DNA of 64,000 bases, taken from NCBI GenBank assembly GCA_947476255.1, contig CANJPY010000008.1, positions 1 to 64,000 of the forward strand. The letters run 5' to 3'. The translations under genes and the position numbers were made by a program. A model generated the notes under the pieces. It was not told the origin of the DNA, did no database searches, and saw only the letters and a program-made list of their open reading frames with translations. Shown here piece after piece: positions 43,100 through 51,578 of the stretch; positions within the stretch are counted from its first letter, which is position 1; each line of letters begins with the position of its first letter. This DNA is from Chthoniobacteraceae bacterium (GTDB taxonomy: Bacteria; Verrucomicrobiota; Verrucomicrobiia; Chthoniobacterales; Chthoniobacteraceae).

Positions 43100-43145
43100 G
43101 TCCCTGTGGGACGGGCTTTCAATGCCTTCACACGGGGCATTTTTT
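43100..43145 (+). promoter_or_regulatory. two-hairpin leader with terminator shape upstream of lpxC
   Basis: In the 240 bases between glgA and lpxC a GTCCC-tgt-GGGAC hairpin (43100-43112) is followed by AATGCC/GGCATT (43121-43141) directly running into TTTT. The second stem and T-run look like a Rho-independent terminator on the plus strand. It lies about 95 bases before the lpxC start and no plus-strand gene precedes it, so it could attenuate lpxC-lpxA transcription or end a short RNA. Stem length is modest. Confidence 0.45.
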
Positions 43146-43239
43146 GACCGAGGCAAACGCTGTTGCGAAAGGATTAGGTCGTGAAATTCTGCGAAGTGCT
43201 TGTCGAATCCGCCTGATTTCTTCATAAACGCGCGTTTCG

Positions 43240-44550
43240 ATGACGACTCTCCAACACACGCTTGCTTCCAGCGCCTCTCTAAGCGGTTCCTCGCTTCACA
43301 CTGGGGAGAAGGTGACATTGACCGTCCATCCGGCGCCTCCGGGGCATGGCCGCAAGTTCCGCCGGTTGGATCTTCCTGAAAAGCCCATCATTGAGGCGTC
43401 TGTGTCGCTTGTAAAAACCGTCGAACGCGCCACCACTCTGGGAGAGGGAACCGTGAAGGTTCATACCGTGGAACATGTACTTTCGGCTTTGGCGGGTCTT
43501 GGGGTGGACAACGCCCTCATCGAGATGGACGCCAACGAACCGCCCATCGGTGATGGCAGCGCCGGCCCCTACGTGGATCTTATCAAACAGGCCGGCGTGG
43601 TTCCTCAGGATGCTCACCGCCCTGTCTTTGAACTCTCCGAACCGATTCACATTGAAACGCCAGGCGGATCCTTGATGACCCTTCTGCCCTACAATGGCTT
43701 CAAGGTGTCGTGCACAAACGTCGGCCCCAACGGACGTTTCACGCAGTACTACTCGACGGAGATCACCCCGGAAATTTATGCGAAGGAAATCGCGCCCGCG
43801 CGCACCTTCGTGTTTTACGAGGATGTGAAGCCTCTTCTGGACAAGGGGTTGATTAAAGGGGGGAGTTTGGAAAACGCCGTCGTGGTGAAGGGGGACTCCT
43901 TCCTAAGCCGCGAGGCAATGCGGTTCGAGGACGAATTTGTGCGCCACAAAATTCTGGATATCATTGGGGACCTGGCGCTTTTCGGGCGCTTCATCAAGGG
44001 GCATGTGATCGCGATCAAACCCGGCCACGGTCCGAATGCGGAACTCACGCGAGCGGTTGCGCGCCAGTTTGCCAAGGCCATGGCGATGGTGCCTCCGGCG
44101 GTGACCCCCAAGGGCGGGGCCGTCATGGACATCAAGGATGTGATGAAACTGCTCCCGCACCGGTATCCCTTCTTGATGGTGGATCGCATTGTCAGTTTCA
44201 GTGGCGAAACGCAGTGTGTCGGTGTAAAGTCTGTGACGATCAATGAGCCGTTTTTTCAGGGGCATTTTCCGGGCCAACCGATCATGCCTGGGGTGTTGCA
44301 ATTGGAGGCGATGGCGCAGGTGGGGAGCATCATCATGCTTAACAAGCCGGGAAATGCGGGCCGGATCGGCTACTTTATGAGCGCGGACGCGGTTAAATTT
44401 CGGAAGCCAGTGGTGCCAGGAGACACTTTGTTTATCGAGGTAGAACTGGTGCAGCAGAAGCGTAATATAGCCAAAGCTCGGGGGCGCTGCCTTGTGAATC
44501 AAGAGGTTGTGTCCGAAGCGGAACTGATGTTTGGAATGGTTGATCAGTGA
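43240..44550 (+). CDS. lpxC: bifunctional UDP-3-O-acyl-GlcNAc deacetylase / 3-hydroxyacyl-ACP dehydratase
   Basis: A 436-residue fusion. Residues 1-285 are LpxC, the committed zinc deacetylase of lipid A synthesis: HTVEHVLSALAGLGVDNA with zinc His, FEDEFVRHKILDIIGDLAL with zinc His/Asp, and the KGHVIAIKPGHGPN histidine. Residues about 290-436 are FabZ, which dehydrates beta-hydroxyacyl-ACP: LLPHRYPFLMVDRI with catalytic His and PGVLQLEAMAQVG with catalytic Glu. The fusion is known in Bacteroidota and some Verrucomicrobiota and links membrane fatty acid supply to lipid A flow. lpxA overlaps the end by 4 bases. Confidence 0.95.
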   Translation: MTTLQHTLASSASLSGSSLHTGEKVTLTVHPAPPGHGRKFRRLDLPEKPIIEASVSLVKTVERATTLGEGTVKVHTVEHVLSALAGLGVDNALIEMDANEPPIGDGSAGPYVDLIKQAGVVPQDAHRPVFELSEPIHIETPGGSLMTLLPYNGFKVSCTNVGPNGRFTQYYSTEITPEIYAKEIAPARTFVFYEDVKPLLDKGLIKGGSLENAVVVKGDSFLSREAMRFEDEFVRHKILDIIGDLALFGRFIKGHVIAIKPGHGPNAELTRAVARQFAKAMAMVPPAVTPKGGAVMDIKDVMKLLPHRYPFLMVDRIVSFSGETQCVGVKSVTINEPFFQGHFPGQPIMPGVLQLEAMAQVGSIIMLNKPGNAGRIGYFMSADAVKFRKPVVPGDTLFIEVELVQQKRNIAKARGRCLVNQEVVSEAELMFGMVDQ

Positions 44551-45323
44551 GCACGAAAATTCATCCCACCGCGGTGATCGATCCCTCCGTGTTCATAGGG
44601 GAGGACTGTGAAATCGGGCCCTACTGTGTTCTGGGAGCGGGTGTGGTGCTGGGAGCGGGGTGCTGGCTCCAGAACCATGTGACGCTGATGGGCCCGACGC
44701 GCATGGGGGCAGGGAACCGTCTTTTTGCTTTTTGCTCCCTCGGACAGCAAACCCAGGACCTCAAGTATGCAGGGGAGCCCACCTATCTGGAGGTGGGGGA
44801 ACATAATACCTTCCGTGAGTTTGTGACCGTGAACCGGGGGACGGCACCCGGGTCACGGACAGTTGTTGGAAGTGGCGGCAACTTTCTGGCGTACAGCCAT
44901 ATTGCACACGACTGTGTGGTGGGGGACAGGGTGATTTTTTCCAACAACGGCACCATTGCCGGCCATGTGGAGGTGGGCAGCCATGCGGTGATCGGTGGTC
45001 TGACAGCGGTGCACCAGTTTTGCCGCATAGGGGCTTACGCGATCACGGGCGGTTGCTCGAAAATTGTGCAGGACGTTCCGCCGTACATGATTGCGGACGG
45101 CAATCCCTCGGAAGTCCGGGGCTTGAACAAGGTGGGCTTGGAGCGGCACGGCTTTGGAGTGGAAACCCTGAAGGTGCTTAAGGAAGCCTACCGGATTTTG
45201 TACAGGAGTTCGCTGAACTTGCAGCAGGCCTTGGAGCGCTTGCGTGCACTGGACCCGCAGACGCCTGAAATCAGACAACTCGTGGAATTCTTGGGCAGCA
45301 GCCAGCGGGGAGTGATTCGGTAG
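44547..45323 (+). CDS. lpxA: acyl-ACP--UDP-N-acetylglucosamine O-acyltransferase
   Basis: First enzyme of lipid A synthesis. The 258-residue product is a left-handed beta-helix with hexapeptide repeats (IGEDCEIGPYCVLGAGVVLG, VGSHAVIGGLTAVHQFCRIG), the SHIAHDCVVGD catalytic-His segment and the QDVPPYMIADGNPSEVRGLN block. It begins at GTG (44547) and overlaps the lpxC/fabZ stop by 4 bases, so translation is coupled. It is the last gene of the unit; the next 350 bases carry the structured region before clpC. Confidence 0.95.
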   Translation: MSTKIHPTAVIDPSVFIGEDCEIGPYCVLGAGVVLGAGCWLQNHVTLMGPTRMGAGNRLFAFCSLGQQTQDLKYAGEPTYLEVGEHNTFREFVTVNRGTAPGSRTVVGSGGNFLAYSHIAHDCVVGDRVIFSNNGTIAGHVEVGSHAVIGGLTAVHQFCRIGAYAITGGCSKIVQDVPPYMIADGNPSEVRGLNKVGLERHGFGVETLKVLKEAYRILYRSSLNLQQALERLRALDPQTPEIRQLVEFLGSSQRGVIR

Positions 45324-45355
45324 GGATTGTTTGGCTGTTTTTCTGGCGGTTTTTT

Positions 45356-45387
45356 GGGGTGTGGTGGGTGCTGCGGGGGTGGGTGGG
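45356..45387 (+). other. putative G-quadruplex motif
   Basis: Five G-tracts on the plus strand (45356-45359, 45366-45368, 45375-45379, 45381-45383, 45385-45387) are separated by loops of one to six bases and meet the G3+N1-7 rule. The motif starts 33 bases after the lpxA stop. In RNA it could stabilise or end the lpxC-lpxA transcript; in DNA it could affect the clpC promoter region. Confidence 0.5.
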
Positions 45388-45463
45388 AGGCTGGCCTAAG
45401 GCGGTGAGGGGTGTTTTTTCTTCGAAAACCGCATATTTTTCTATTTCTCCTGCTTCTCTCCCT

Positions 45464-45489
45464 TGCGCACCACGTTGGCGTGGTACACT
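45464..45489 (+). promoter_or_regulatory. possible promoter with overlapping palindrome, upstream of clpC
   Basis: TTGCGC (45464-45469) and TACACT (45484-45489) resemble -35 and -10 boxes with a short 14-base spacer. Between and overlapping them is a perfect palindrome, ACCACG-ttgg-CGTGGT (45469-45484), placed where a repressor would sit. Transcription from here would produce a leader of about 180 bases containing all five clpC hairpins. Spacer length is suboptimal, so this is tentative. Confidence 0.3.
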
Positions 45490-45517
45490 GTTATTCAGAG
45501 CCCTTGATGGGAGGCGA

Positions 45518-45636
45518 ACTGGACCGTGTGAACGGTTTGGACTGGACCGTGTGAACGGTTTGGACTGGACCGTGTGAACGGTTTGTTGAGCCTGTGGCCG
45601 TTCCCACGGTCTTTGAGCCTCGGCCCGTGCGAACGG
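45518..45636 (+). repeat. array of five CCGT-N4-ACGG hairpins in the clpC leader
   Basis: Three perfect 23-base tandem repeats (starting 45518, 45541, 45564) each hold CCGT-gtga-ACGG. Two further diverged units keep the same arms with other loops: CCGT-tccc-ACGG at 45598-45609 and CCGT-gcga-ACGG at 45625-45636. Unit spacing is 23, 23, 28 and 27 bases. Flanking bases extend most stems to six or seven pairs, with changes on one arm matched on the other in unit 4. Loops gtga and gcga are of the GNRA type. The array ends 41 bases before the clpC ATG. Could be protein operators in DNA or structured mRNA. Confidence 0.85.
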
Positions 45637-45677
45637 ACCCTGCGCCTCCCTTTGGGCTCTTAACCGAAACGAGTGTT

Positions 45678-48191
45678 ATGATGAACAATTTTACTCCCCG
45701 CGCCCAGCAGGTCCTCGCTCTCGCCCGTAAGGAAGCGGACCGCTTCAACCACAATTATGTCGGGACCGAGCATCTTTTGCTGGGTCTGATCAAGCTGGGG
45801 CAAGGAGTCGCCGTGAACGTGCTCCAAAAGATGGGAATGGATCTGGAGACGGTGCGCAGTGAAGTTGAAAAACAGGTGGGGTCCGGTCCAGAAACCAAAA
45901 TGGTGGGAAACATTCCGTATACGCCCCGAGTGAAGAAGGTGCTCGCGCTTGCGGGCAAGGAGGCAAAGTCCCTCAACCATTCGTATGTCGGCACGGAGCA
46001 CATCCTTCTGGGGCTACTGCGCGAGGGCGAGGGGGTTGCAGCCCGGGTGCTCAAAAACCTCGAGGTCGATATCGAGCGCACGAGGAACGAAATCCTCAAG
46101 GAACTGGATCCCAATTTTACGCCTGCAGAAGGCGAGTCTGAAATCGGCGGGGCGTCCTCGGAACCGGCGGCCGCCGGAGGGGCCAAGCGGGACTCCAAGA
46201 CCCCCGCACTCAAGGCTTTCGGCCGTGACCTCACGGAGGTCGCACGCAAGGGGGAAATCGACCCCGTCATTGGGCGCGAAAGCGAGATCGAACGGGTGAT
46301 CCAGGTGCTCTGCCGGCGCACCAAAAACAACCCCGTTCTCATTGGCGAGGCGGGGGTGGGAAAAACCGCAATCGTGGAGGGGTTGGCGCAGGAAATTGCA
46401 CACGGCAACGTGCCCGAGATTTTGCGGGACAAAAAGGTGATCACTCTGGACCTCGCCTTGATGGTGGCCGGAACAAAGTACCGCGGCCAGTTTGAGGAGC
46501 GCATCAAGGCGGTGATGGACGAGATTCGCCGCACAAAAAACGTGATTCTTTTCATCGACGAACTGCACACGATTGTAGGCGCGGGGTCGGCCGAAGGAGC
46601 GATGGACGCGTCCAACATCATCAAGCCAGCGCTGAGCCGCGGCGAGTTGCAGTGTGTCGGCGCCACAACCCTCAACGAGTACCGCAAGTACATCGAAAAG
46701 GACTCTGCTTTGGAGCGCCGTTTCCAGCAGGTCAAGGTGGAGGCGCCCTCGGTGGAACAGACGATCCAGATCCTCAAGGGACTGCGCGGCAAGTATGAAG
46801 CCCATCACAAGGCGCGCTACACGGATGAAGCCCTTGTGGGGGCCGCCAAGCTTTCGGACCGTTATCTCACCGGTCGGTTCCTCCCGGACAAGGCCATCGA
46901 TATCATGGACGAGGCTGGGTCTCGCGCCCGGATTTCCTCGATGACGCGTCCCCCGGATGTCAAGGTGATTGAAAAGGAGATCGAGGAGATCCGCGCCCAG
47001 AAGGAAGGCGCGATCAAGGCGCAGGACTTCGAAAAAGCGGCGGCGCTCCGGGACACCGAGAAGCAGGCGAAGGAGAAGCTCGAGAGCGTGCTCACCCAGT
47101 GGCGCGAGCAACGGGAGGAGAAGGAGGTGGTGGTGGGAGAGGACGATATCATGCACGTTGTTTCCAAGTGGACCGGTGTGCCGCTGAGCCGCATGGAGCA
47201 GGCGGAGACGGCAAAACTCCTGAAAATGGAGGAGGAACTTCGGGGCAAGGTCATCGGTCAGGAGGAGGCTGTGGTTGCGATTTCCAAGGCGCTCCGTCGT
47301 TCCCGTGCCGACCTTAAAGACCCGCGCCGGCCGATCGGTTCCTTTATTTTCCTCGGGCCGACGGGGGTGGGGAAAACCTTCCTGACCCAGTCTTTGGCGG
47401 AGTTTATGTTTGGCGACCGCGACGCGTTGATTCAGATCGACATGTCGGAGTACATGGAAAAATTCACGTCCTCGCGTTTGATCGGATCGCCTCCCGGATA
47501 TGTGGGCCACGAAGAAGGGGGCCAGTTGTCGGAGGCCGTGCGGCGCCGTCCGTATTCGGTGGTGCTTTTCGATGAGATTGAAAAGGCGCATCCCGATGTA
47601 ATGCACCTTCTTCTGCAGATTTTGGAGGAGGGCAAGCTCACGGATTCCCTGGGACGCAAGATTGATTTCCGCAACACGATCATCATCCTGACCTCGAACA
47701 TTGGCGCCGAGTTAATGAAGAAGCAGGGGGTGATGGGGTTCGGTTCCACGCAGCGCGACGAGAGCAAGTATGAGGTGATGAAGGAAAAAATTCTGGAGGA
47801 GGCGAAAAAGGTTCTGAAGCCTGAGTTTATCAACCGTCTCGACGATTTGATCGTGTTTCATCCCTTGGCCAAGCCCGAGTTGTTCCGGATCGTGGATCTG
47901 GAGATTTCCAAGGTGGTGGATCGGATCAAGGCGAAGGAAATCGCCATCGAACTCGAGGAGTCTGCAAAGTCGTTTTTGGCGGAGAAGGGGTACGATCCCG
48001 ATTACGGAGCACGGCCGATGCGGCGGGCGGTGGAGCGTTACCTGGAGGATCCCATGGCGGAAGAATTGCTGCGCGGGAATATAAAGTCAGGAGACACCGT
48101 TAAAGTGAGTGCTGCGGATGGAAAGTTGGTATTTGCGACCGCGGAAGGATCTTCCTCTGGGGAGTCGGCCAAGGCCTCCGGGGTGGCTTAA
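45678..48191 (+). CDS. clpC: ATP-dependent Clp protease ATP-binding subunit ClpC
   Basis: Hsp100 unfoldase that feeds ClpP. The 837-residue protein has two N-terminal Clp repeats ([19 protein letters not shown] and [19 protein letters not shown]), first AAA+ module ([29 protein letters not shown]), a UVR-type middle motif ([20 protein letters not shown]), and second AAA+ module ([31 protein letters not shown]). The order with the UVR motif identifies ClpC over ClpA or ClpB. ATGs at 45678 and 45681 are both possible. Earlier in-frame sequence lies in the hairpin array and is not coding. No ctsR or mcsAB is nearby. Confidence 0.95.
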   Translation: MMNNFTPRAQQVLALARKEADRFNHNYVGTEHLLLGLIKLGQGVAVNVLQKMGMDLETVRSEVEKQVGSGPETKMVGNIPYTPRVKKVLALAGKEAKSLNHSYVGTEHILLGLLREGEGVAARVLKNLEVDIERTRNEILKELDPNFTPAEGESEIGGASSEPAAAGGAKRDSKTPALKAFGRDLTEVARKGEIDPVIGRESEIERVIQVLCRRTKNNPVLIGEAGVGKTAIVEGLAQEIAHGNVPEILRDKKVITLDLALMVAGTKYRGQFEERIKAVMDEIRRTKNVILFIDELHTIVGAGSAEGAMDASNIIKPALSRGELQCVGATTLNEYRKYIEKDSALERRFQQVKVEAPSVEQTIQILKGLRGKYEAHHKARYTDEALVGAAKLSDRYLTGRFLPDKAIDIMDEAGSRARISSMTRPPDVKVIEKEIEEIRAQKEGAIKAQDFEKAAALRDTEKQAKEKLESVLTQWREQREEKEVVVGEDDIMHVVSKWTGVPLSRMEQAETAKLLKMEEELRGKVIGQEEAVVAISKALRRSRADLKDPRRPIGSFIFLGPTGVGKTFLTQSLAEFMFGDRDALIQIDMSEYMEKFTSSRLIGSPPGYVGHEEGGQLSEAVRRRPYSVVLFDEIEKAHPDVMHLLLQILEEGKLTDSLGRKIDFRNTIIILTSNIGAELMKKQGVMGFGSTQRDESKYEVMKEKILEEAKKVLKPEFINRLDDLIVFHPLAKPELFRIVDLEISKVVDRIKAKEIAIELEESAKSFLAEKGYDPDYGARPMRRAVERYLEDPMAEELLRGNIKSGDTVKVSAADGKLVFATAEGSSSGESAKASGVA

Positions 48192-48552
48192 TAAAAAAAG
48201 AAGCGAGGGTTTCTTTTGGCGGAACGGGGCGCATTGGGCAGTCGCCGTGAGTCGCTTCGAGCGCAACCAAGCGTTTGAAGCGACTCTGGGCGTTTGTTCT
48301 CGGTACGCGCGGGTCGCAGGGCGGTTGTCCGGCCCCGAGCGGGCTTCGCACTCGAAGGGCCTTCCGGCTGCCCTCTCTGGAGCCCTTAAGGTGGGGTTGT
48401 TATAGGTCTCTCTAGCTCACGTTTGCACGAGAGGGCTTCTATTATCTGCGTCCCGTTTTTTCGCCGAGAATGCGCCAGAATGCAGGGATGTCGCTGAAAA
48501 TAACTTCCCCCCAGCTTTGCGGTCTCGGCTTCGTGCCGTCCTCTAACGTCCT
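48192..48552. other. intergenic region between convergent clpC and rhlE-type genes
   Basis: No gene seen. It holds an inverted repeat AGTCGCTTC (48250-48258) / GAAGCGACT (48277-48285) with 18 bases between, in a position suited to ending the clpC transcript, although no T-run follows. At its right end CTCTAACGTC is repeated in tandem (48541-48560 with flanking partial copies from 48537), and the second copy contains the stop codon of the helicase gene. Confidence 0.5.
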
Positions 48553-49893
48553 CTAACGTCCTCTGCCTGAGGGATGTTGACCGCGGGGATTACGCGTGTC
48601 TCGTGATCCGCCGCTCGACGAACGATGGGCCGAACGGCCTTCAGGGTTTGGTCTTCGTTGACCGCCGCCTTGTGTGGTGTTTTGTCCGCCTTGAAAACGG
48701 CGGCCGCCCTGCGTTCGTGGTCCACGCCGTTGTTCTTCAAGCGACACTGGAGGCTCCGCCACCGTGTAATCGAAGCCGTCCGCTTTTTTGCGTACGATTC
48801 CACGGCCGATGAAACGTTCCAGTGAACGAAGGGCCCCGTAATCGTCCTGACAGATGAAACTGATCGCATCACCAATGGCATTGGCTCGCCCCGTGCGTCC
48901 GATTCGGTGGACGTAATCTTCAACTTGAGGAGGAAAATCCAAATTCACCACGTGTGAAATGCCATCGACGTCGATGCCTCTGGCTGCGATGTCAGTGGCA
49001 ATTAAGATGCGGGTCGCTCCAGAGCGAAAATCCGACAACGCACGCAGGCGTTGATTTTGAGAACGGTTGGCGTGGAGGGTTCCTGTTTTGATGCCGATGG
49101 ACTCAAGTTTTCGCGCGACTCGGTCTGCTCCGTGTTTGGTTCTGGTAAACACGAGTACCATATCCATGGCAGGATCATTGAGCAGGTGGCACAGAAGAGC
49201 TGTTTTAAGATGCCGTGGAACCTCGTAGACGAGCTGGGTGACGGTCTCCGCCGGGTTTGAGCGGCGGCCAATCTGAATGGTTTTTGGATTGCTCTGGAAC
49301 TCGTGGGTGAGGGATTCGATCTCCTTGGAGAGCGTGGCTGAAAACAGGAGGGTTTGTCTTTTCTTGGGGAGGGCATTGACGACCCGCCGGATTGCCGGGA
49401 GGAAGCCCATGTCCAGCATGCGATCTGCCTCGTCGAGGACCAGATGTTCAAGCTGGGAAAAGTCGGCGCAACGCTGGCTCATGAGGTCGAGCAGGCGGCC
49501 CGGAGTGGCAATCACCATCTCTGCACCAGAGCGCAGAGCTTGAATTTGAGGGCGTTCAGAGACACCACCGAACACTTTGGTGATTTGGATGGGGACGTGC
49601 TTGGCGTAGGTGCGGACGTTTTCCTCAATTTGGACCACCAATTCCCGCGTGGGGGCGAGCACGAGAGTGCGCGTCGCCTGCTTGCGCGAGGGAGAAGAGG
49701 AATGAAGGCGGTGCAGAAGAGGCAGTGTAAAAGCCGCCGTTTTTCCCGTGCCAGTTTGGGCGATTCCGATCATATCACGCCCTTGAATGACTTCGGGGAT
49801 CGCCGCTGCCTGAATAGGGGTGGGTTCTGTGTATCCGGTTTCTTGGATAGCTTGAAGGATGAGAGGATGAAGACCGAGGGCTTTAAAAGGCAT
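48553..49893 (-). CDS. rhlE: DEAD-box RNA helicase (RhlE type)
   Basis: ATP-dependent RNA helicase, 446 residues from the ATG at 49893 (MPFKALGLHP, matching RhlE starts; an ATG at 49908 is also in frame). Motifs: Q motif YTEPTPIQAAAIP, I AQTGTGKTAAF, II LVLDEADRMLDMGF, III FSATLS, V ATDIAARGIDV, VI HRIGRTGR. A basic Arg/Gly/Gln-rich tail of about 70 residues (RRGPRTQGGRRFQGG) follows the core, as in RhlE proteins that bind structured RNA. Likely role in ribosome assembly or RNA decay. Convergent with clpC. Confidence 0.92.
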   Translation of the reverse strand: MPFKALGLHPLILQAIQETGYTEPTPIQAAAIPEVIQGRDMIGIAQTGTGKTAAFTLPLLHRLHSSSPSRKQATRTLVLAPTRELVVQIEENVRTYAKHVPIQITKVFGGVSERPQIQALRSGAEMVIATPGRLLDLMSQRCADFSQLEHLVLDEADRMLDMGFLPAIRRVVNALPKKRQTLLFSATLSKEIESLTHEFQSNPKTIQIGRRSNPAETVTQLVYEVPRHLKTALLCHLLNDPAMDMVLVFTRTKHGADRVARKLESIGIKTGTLHANRSQNQRLRALSDFRSGATRILIATDIAARGIDVDGISHVVNLDFPPQVEDYVHRIGRTGRANAIGDAISFICQDDYGALRSLERFIGRGIVRKKADGFDYTVAEPPVSLEEQRRGPRTQGGRRFQGGQNTTQGGGQRRPNPEGRSAHRSSSGGSRDTRNPRGQHPSGRGR

Positions 49894-50287
49894 TTGAAGT
49901 GTAAACAATACGTGCGCGTCGTGACCAAGAGTTGGACCACGACTCCGATCGATATAATAATCTATGATCGGCGTTGACGCCTCACTATACTCTACGTTAG
50001 TGGCATCCGTGCAAAGGCTTTTTAGAGAAGAACGGTAGATAAAACCGCTAGCGGGCTGCGGAAAGCCGATTTATGCGTTCCAGGCGCACCTTGTGGCCGC
50101 CGTCGTTTAACGCTTGCACGCGCTCGCTATCCTATTGCCGTACAACTGCTCAATGAACGAGTCCCCCCCGTAACGCAGCTCTTTTATTAAATCGCTGAGG
50201 TTGACGAGTACGCTGAACATTACAGAGTGTACTTGAATCTGGACCGGTCATCGCAGAGTCTGCAGCACTGCTCCACACAAATTTAGG
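49894..50287. other. intergenic region before the metallo-beta-lactamase-fold gene
   Basis: No gene or RNA recognised. Between about 49940 and 50060 the base composition is visibly richer in A/T than the surrounding coding DNA, and a CGTG-N14-CACG inverted repeat lies near 49919-49940. The helicase and the plus-strand gene at 50288 diverge here, so it must contain two promoters, but no confident -35/-10 pair was found. Confidence 0.35.
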
Positions 50288-51469
50288 ATGAAAAATGCGA
50301 TTATAGTCTCAAAGGATGCTCATTGGCGAACGGTCATGGAAGGCACGCTGCTGGGGAGGGGATGGCAGGTCGCCGCAGTCGAGGGGTTGATCGAAGGTGA
50401 CAGGCCCGATCCAGCGCATGTGCACGCCATTCTTGTCGATGCCGCGTCTGTAGATACAAATTCCGTCTCAGCCTGGCTGAATGCAGAGGGTAAAAAATTG
50501 GAGATCCCTCTGGTGATGGCTCCAGACCTTGCCCATGCTGAGGGACTGGCCGTGGAGCTCGAAGCGGAGGAGATTCCAGAAGTGTCGGGGGGGAGGAACA
50601 TTGTCCGTTTTTGGGGGGTGCGCGGATCTATCCCCTCGCCAGGCCCGGATACTGCGTTCTACGGGGGGAACACATCTTGCGTGGAACTTTGCGTGGACGG
50701 GCAACTGATTATTTTGGATGCCGGCAGTGGAATTCGGACCCTTGGAATGAACTTGATGGGCAGGGCTGCGGCTTCAAAGCAGCCTTTGGAGATGTATCTT
50801 CTCATCAGCCACACGCATTGGGATCATATTCAGGGCCTTCCTTTCTTTGTGCCGGCCTACGTTCCGACAAATAAGCTGCATGTTCTCGGGTACTCTGCCG
50901 TTCGTCATCACTTGGCGGAAATTTTGGCGATGCAGATGGAGCCTACCTATTTTCCCATATCGATGGATGACATGCCCTCGCATCCCGATGTGCACGAGGT
51001 CGATGATCACTTTGAAATCGGTCCCGTCAAGGCCATCGCCTTCTTCACCAATCATCCCGGACGCTGCGCTGGGTTCCGTTTCGAAACCAGTTCTGGGTCG
51101 GTGGCGTATGTGAGTGACAATGAAATTAACCACGACGGACAGGCGACGCATCTGCCTCGCGAGACCGCGGCGCATCTTATGCAGCGGATGGTGGACACTC
51201 TGCATGGGGTGCGGGTGCTCATCCATGACGCCCAATACACGCGGGCGGAGTATCAGAGCAAGGTGGGTTGGGGGCATTCTGCAGTCGAAGACGCCGTAGA
51301 AATGGCGGGAGCGGCCGGAGTGGAGAGACTCGTGCTTTTCCATCATGATCCCATGCGCACGGATGCGGATTTGAATCGCATTGTGCGAACAGCCCGCGAG
51401 TTGGCGGCGAAACACGGTTGGTCCATGCGCGTGGATGCCGCTCGTGAAGGGATGGAAATTCATCTCTAG
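50288..51469 (+). CDS. metallo-beta-lactamase-fold hydrolase with N-terminal receiver-like domain
   Basis: A 393-residue protein. Residues 1-100 resemble a response-regulator receiver (AIIVSKDAHWRTVMEGTLLG, then AILVDAASVDTN with an Asp near 51) but the conserved Lys near the end is lacking, so it is probably degenerate. The C-terminal MBL domain has HTHWDH (His175, His177, Asp179, His180), NHPGRCAGFRFE, a YVSDNE strand, LIHDAQYT and FHHDP, giving a two-metal site. GVRGSIPSPGPDTAFYGGN before it is typical of the phosphodiesterase-like subgroup. It may act as a signal-linked cyclic nucleotide or phosphodiester hydrolase; substrate unknown. Confidence 0.8.
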   Translation: MKNAIIVSKDAHWRTVMEGTLLGRGWQVAAVEGLIEGDRPDPAHVHAILVDAASVDTNSVSAWLNAEGKKLEIPLVMAPDLAHAEGLAVELEAEEIPEVSGGRNIVRFWGVRGSIPSPGPDTAFYGGNTSCVELCVDGQLIILDAGSGIRTLGMNLMGRAAASKQPLEMYLLISHTHWDHIQGLPFFVPAYVPTNKLHVLGYSAVRHHLAEILAMQMEPTYFPISMDDMPSHPDVHEVDDHFEIGPVKAIAFFTNHPGRCAGFRFETSSGSVAYVSDNEINHDGQATHLPRETAAHLMQRMVDTLHGVRVLIHDAQYTRAEYQSKVGWGHSAVEDAVEMAGAAGVERLVLFHHDPMRTDADLNRIVRTARELAAKHGWSMRVDAAREGMEIHL

Positions 51470-51578
51470 GTTCTCTTGCGTCCTTTTCGGTTTTCGCTGT
51501 TGCCCACGGCCTGCTAACGATGGAGTTTTTCTGCCCGAATCGAGCCTAAATCGCGCTGTGATCAGGATGTTTTGAGTG

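Noticed and set aside
45518-45585. CRISPR-like array
   Set aside because: The three 23-base units are directly adjacent without unique spacers, and no cas gene is present.
46014-47606. Minus-strand open frame of 530 codons inside clpC
   Set aside because: Fully antisense to an unmistakable clpC with a biased composition and no motif.
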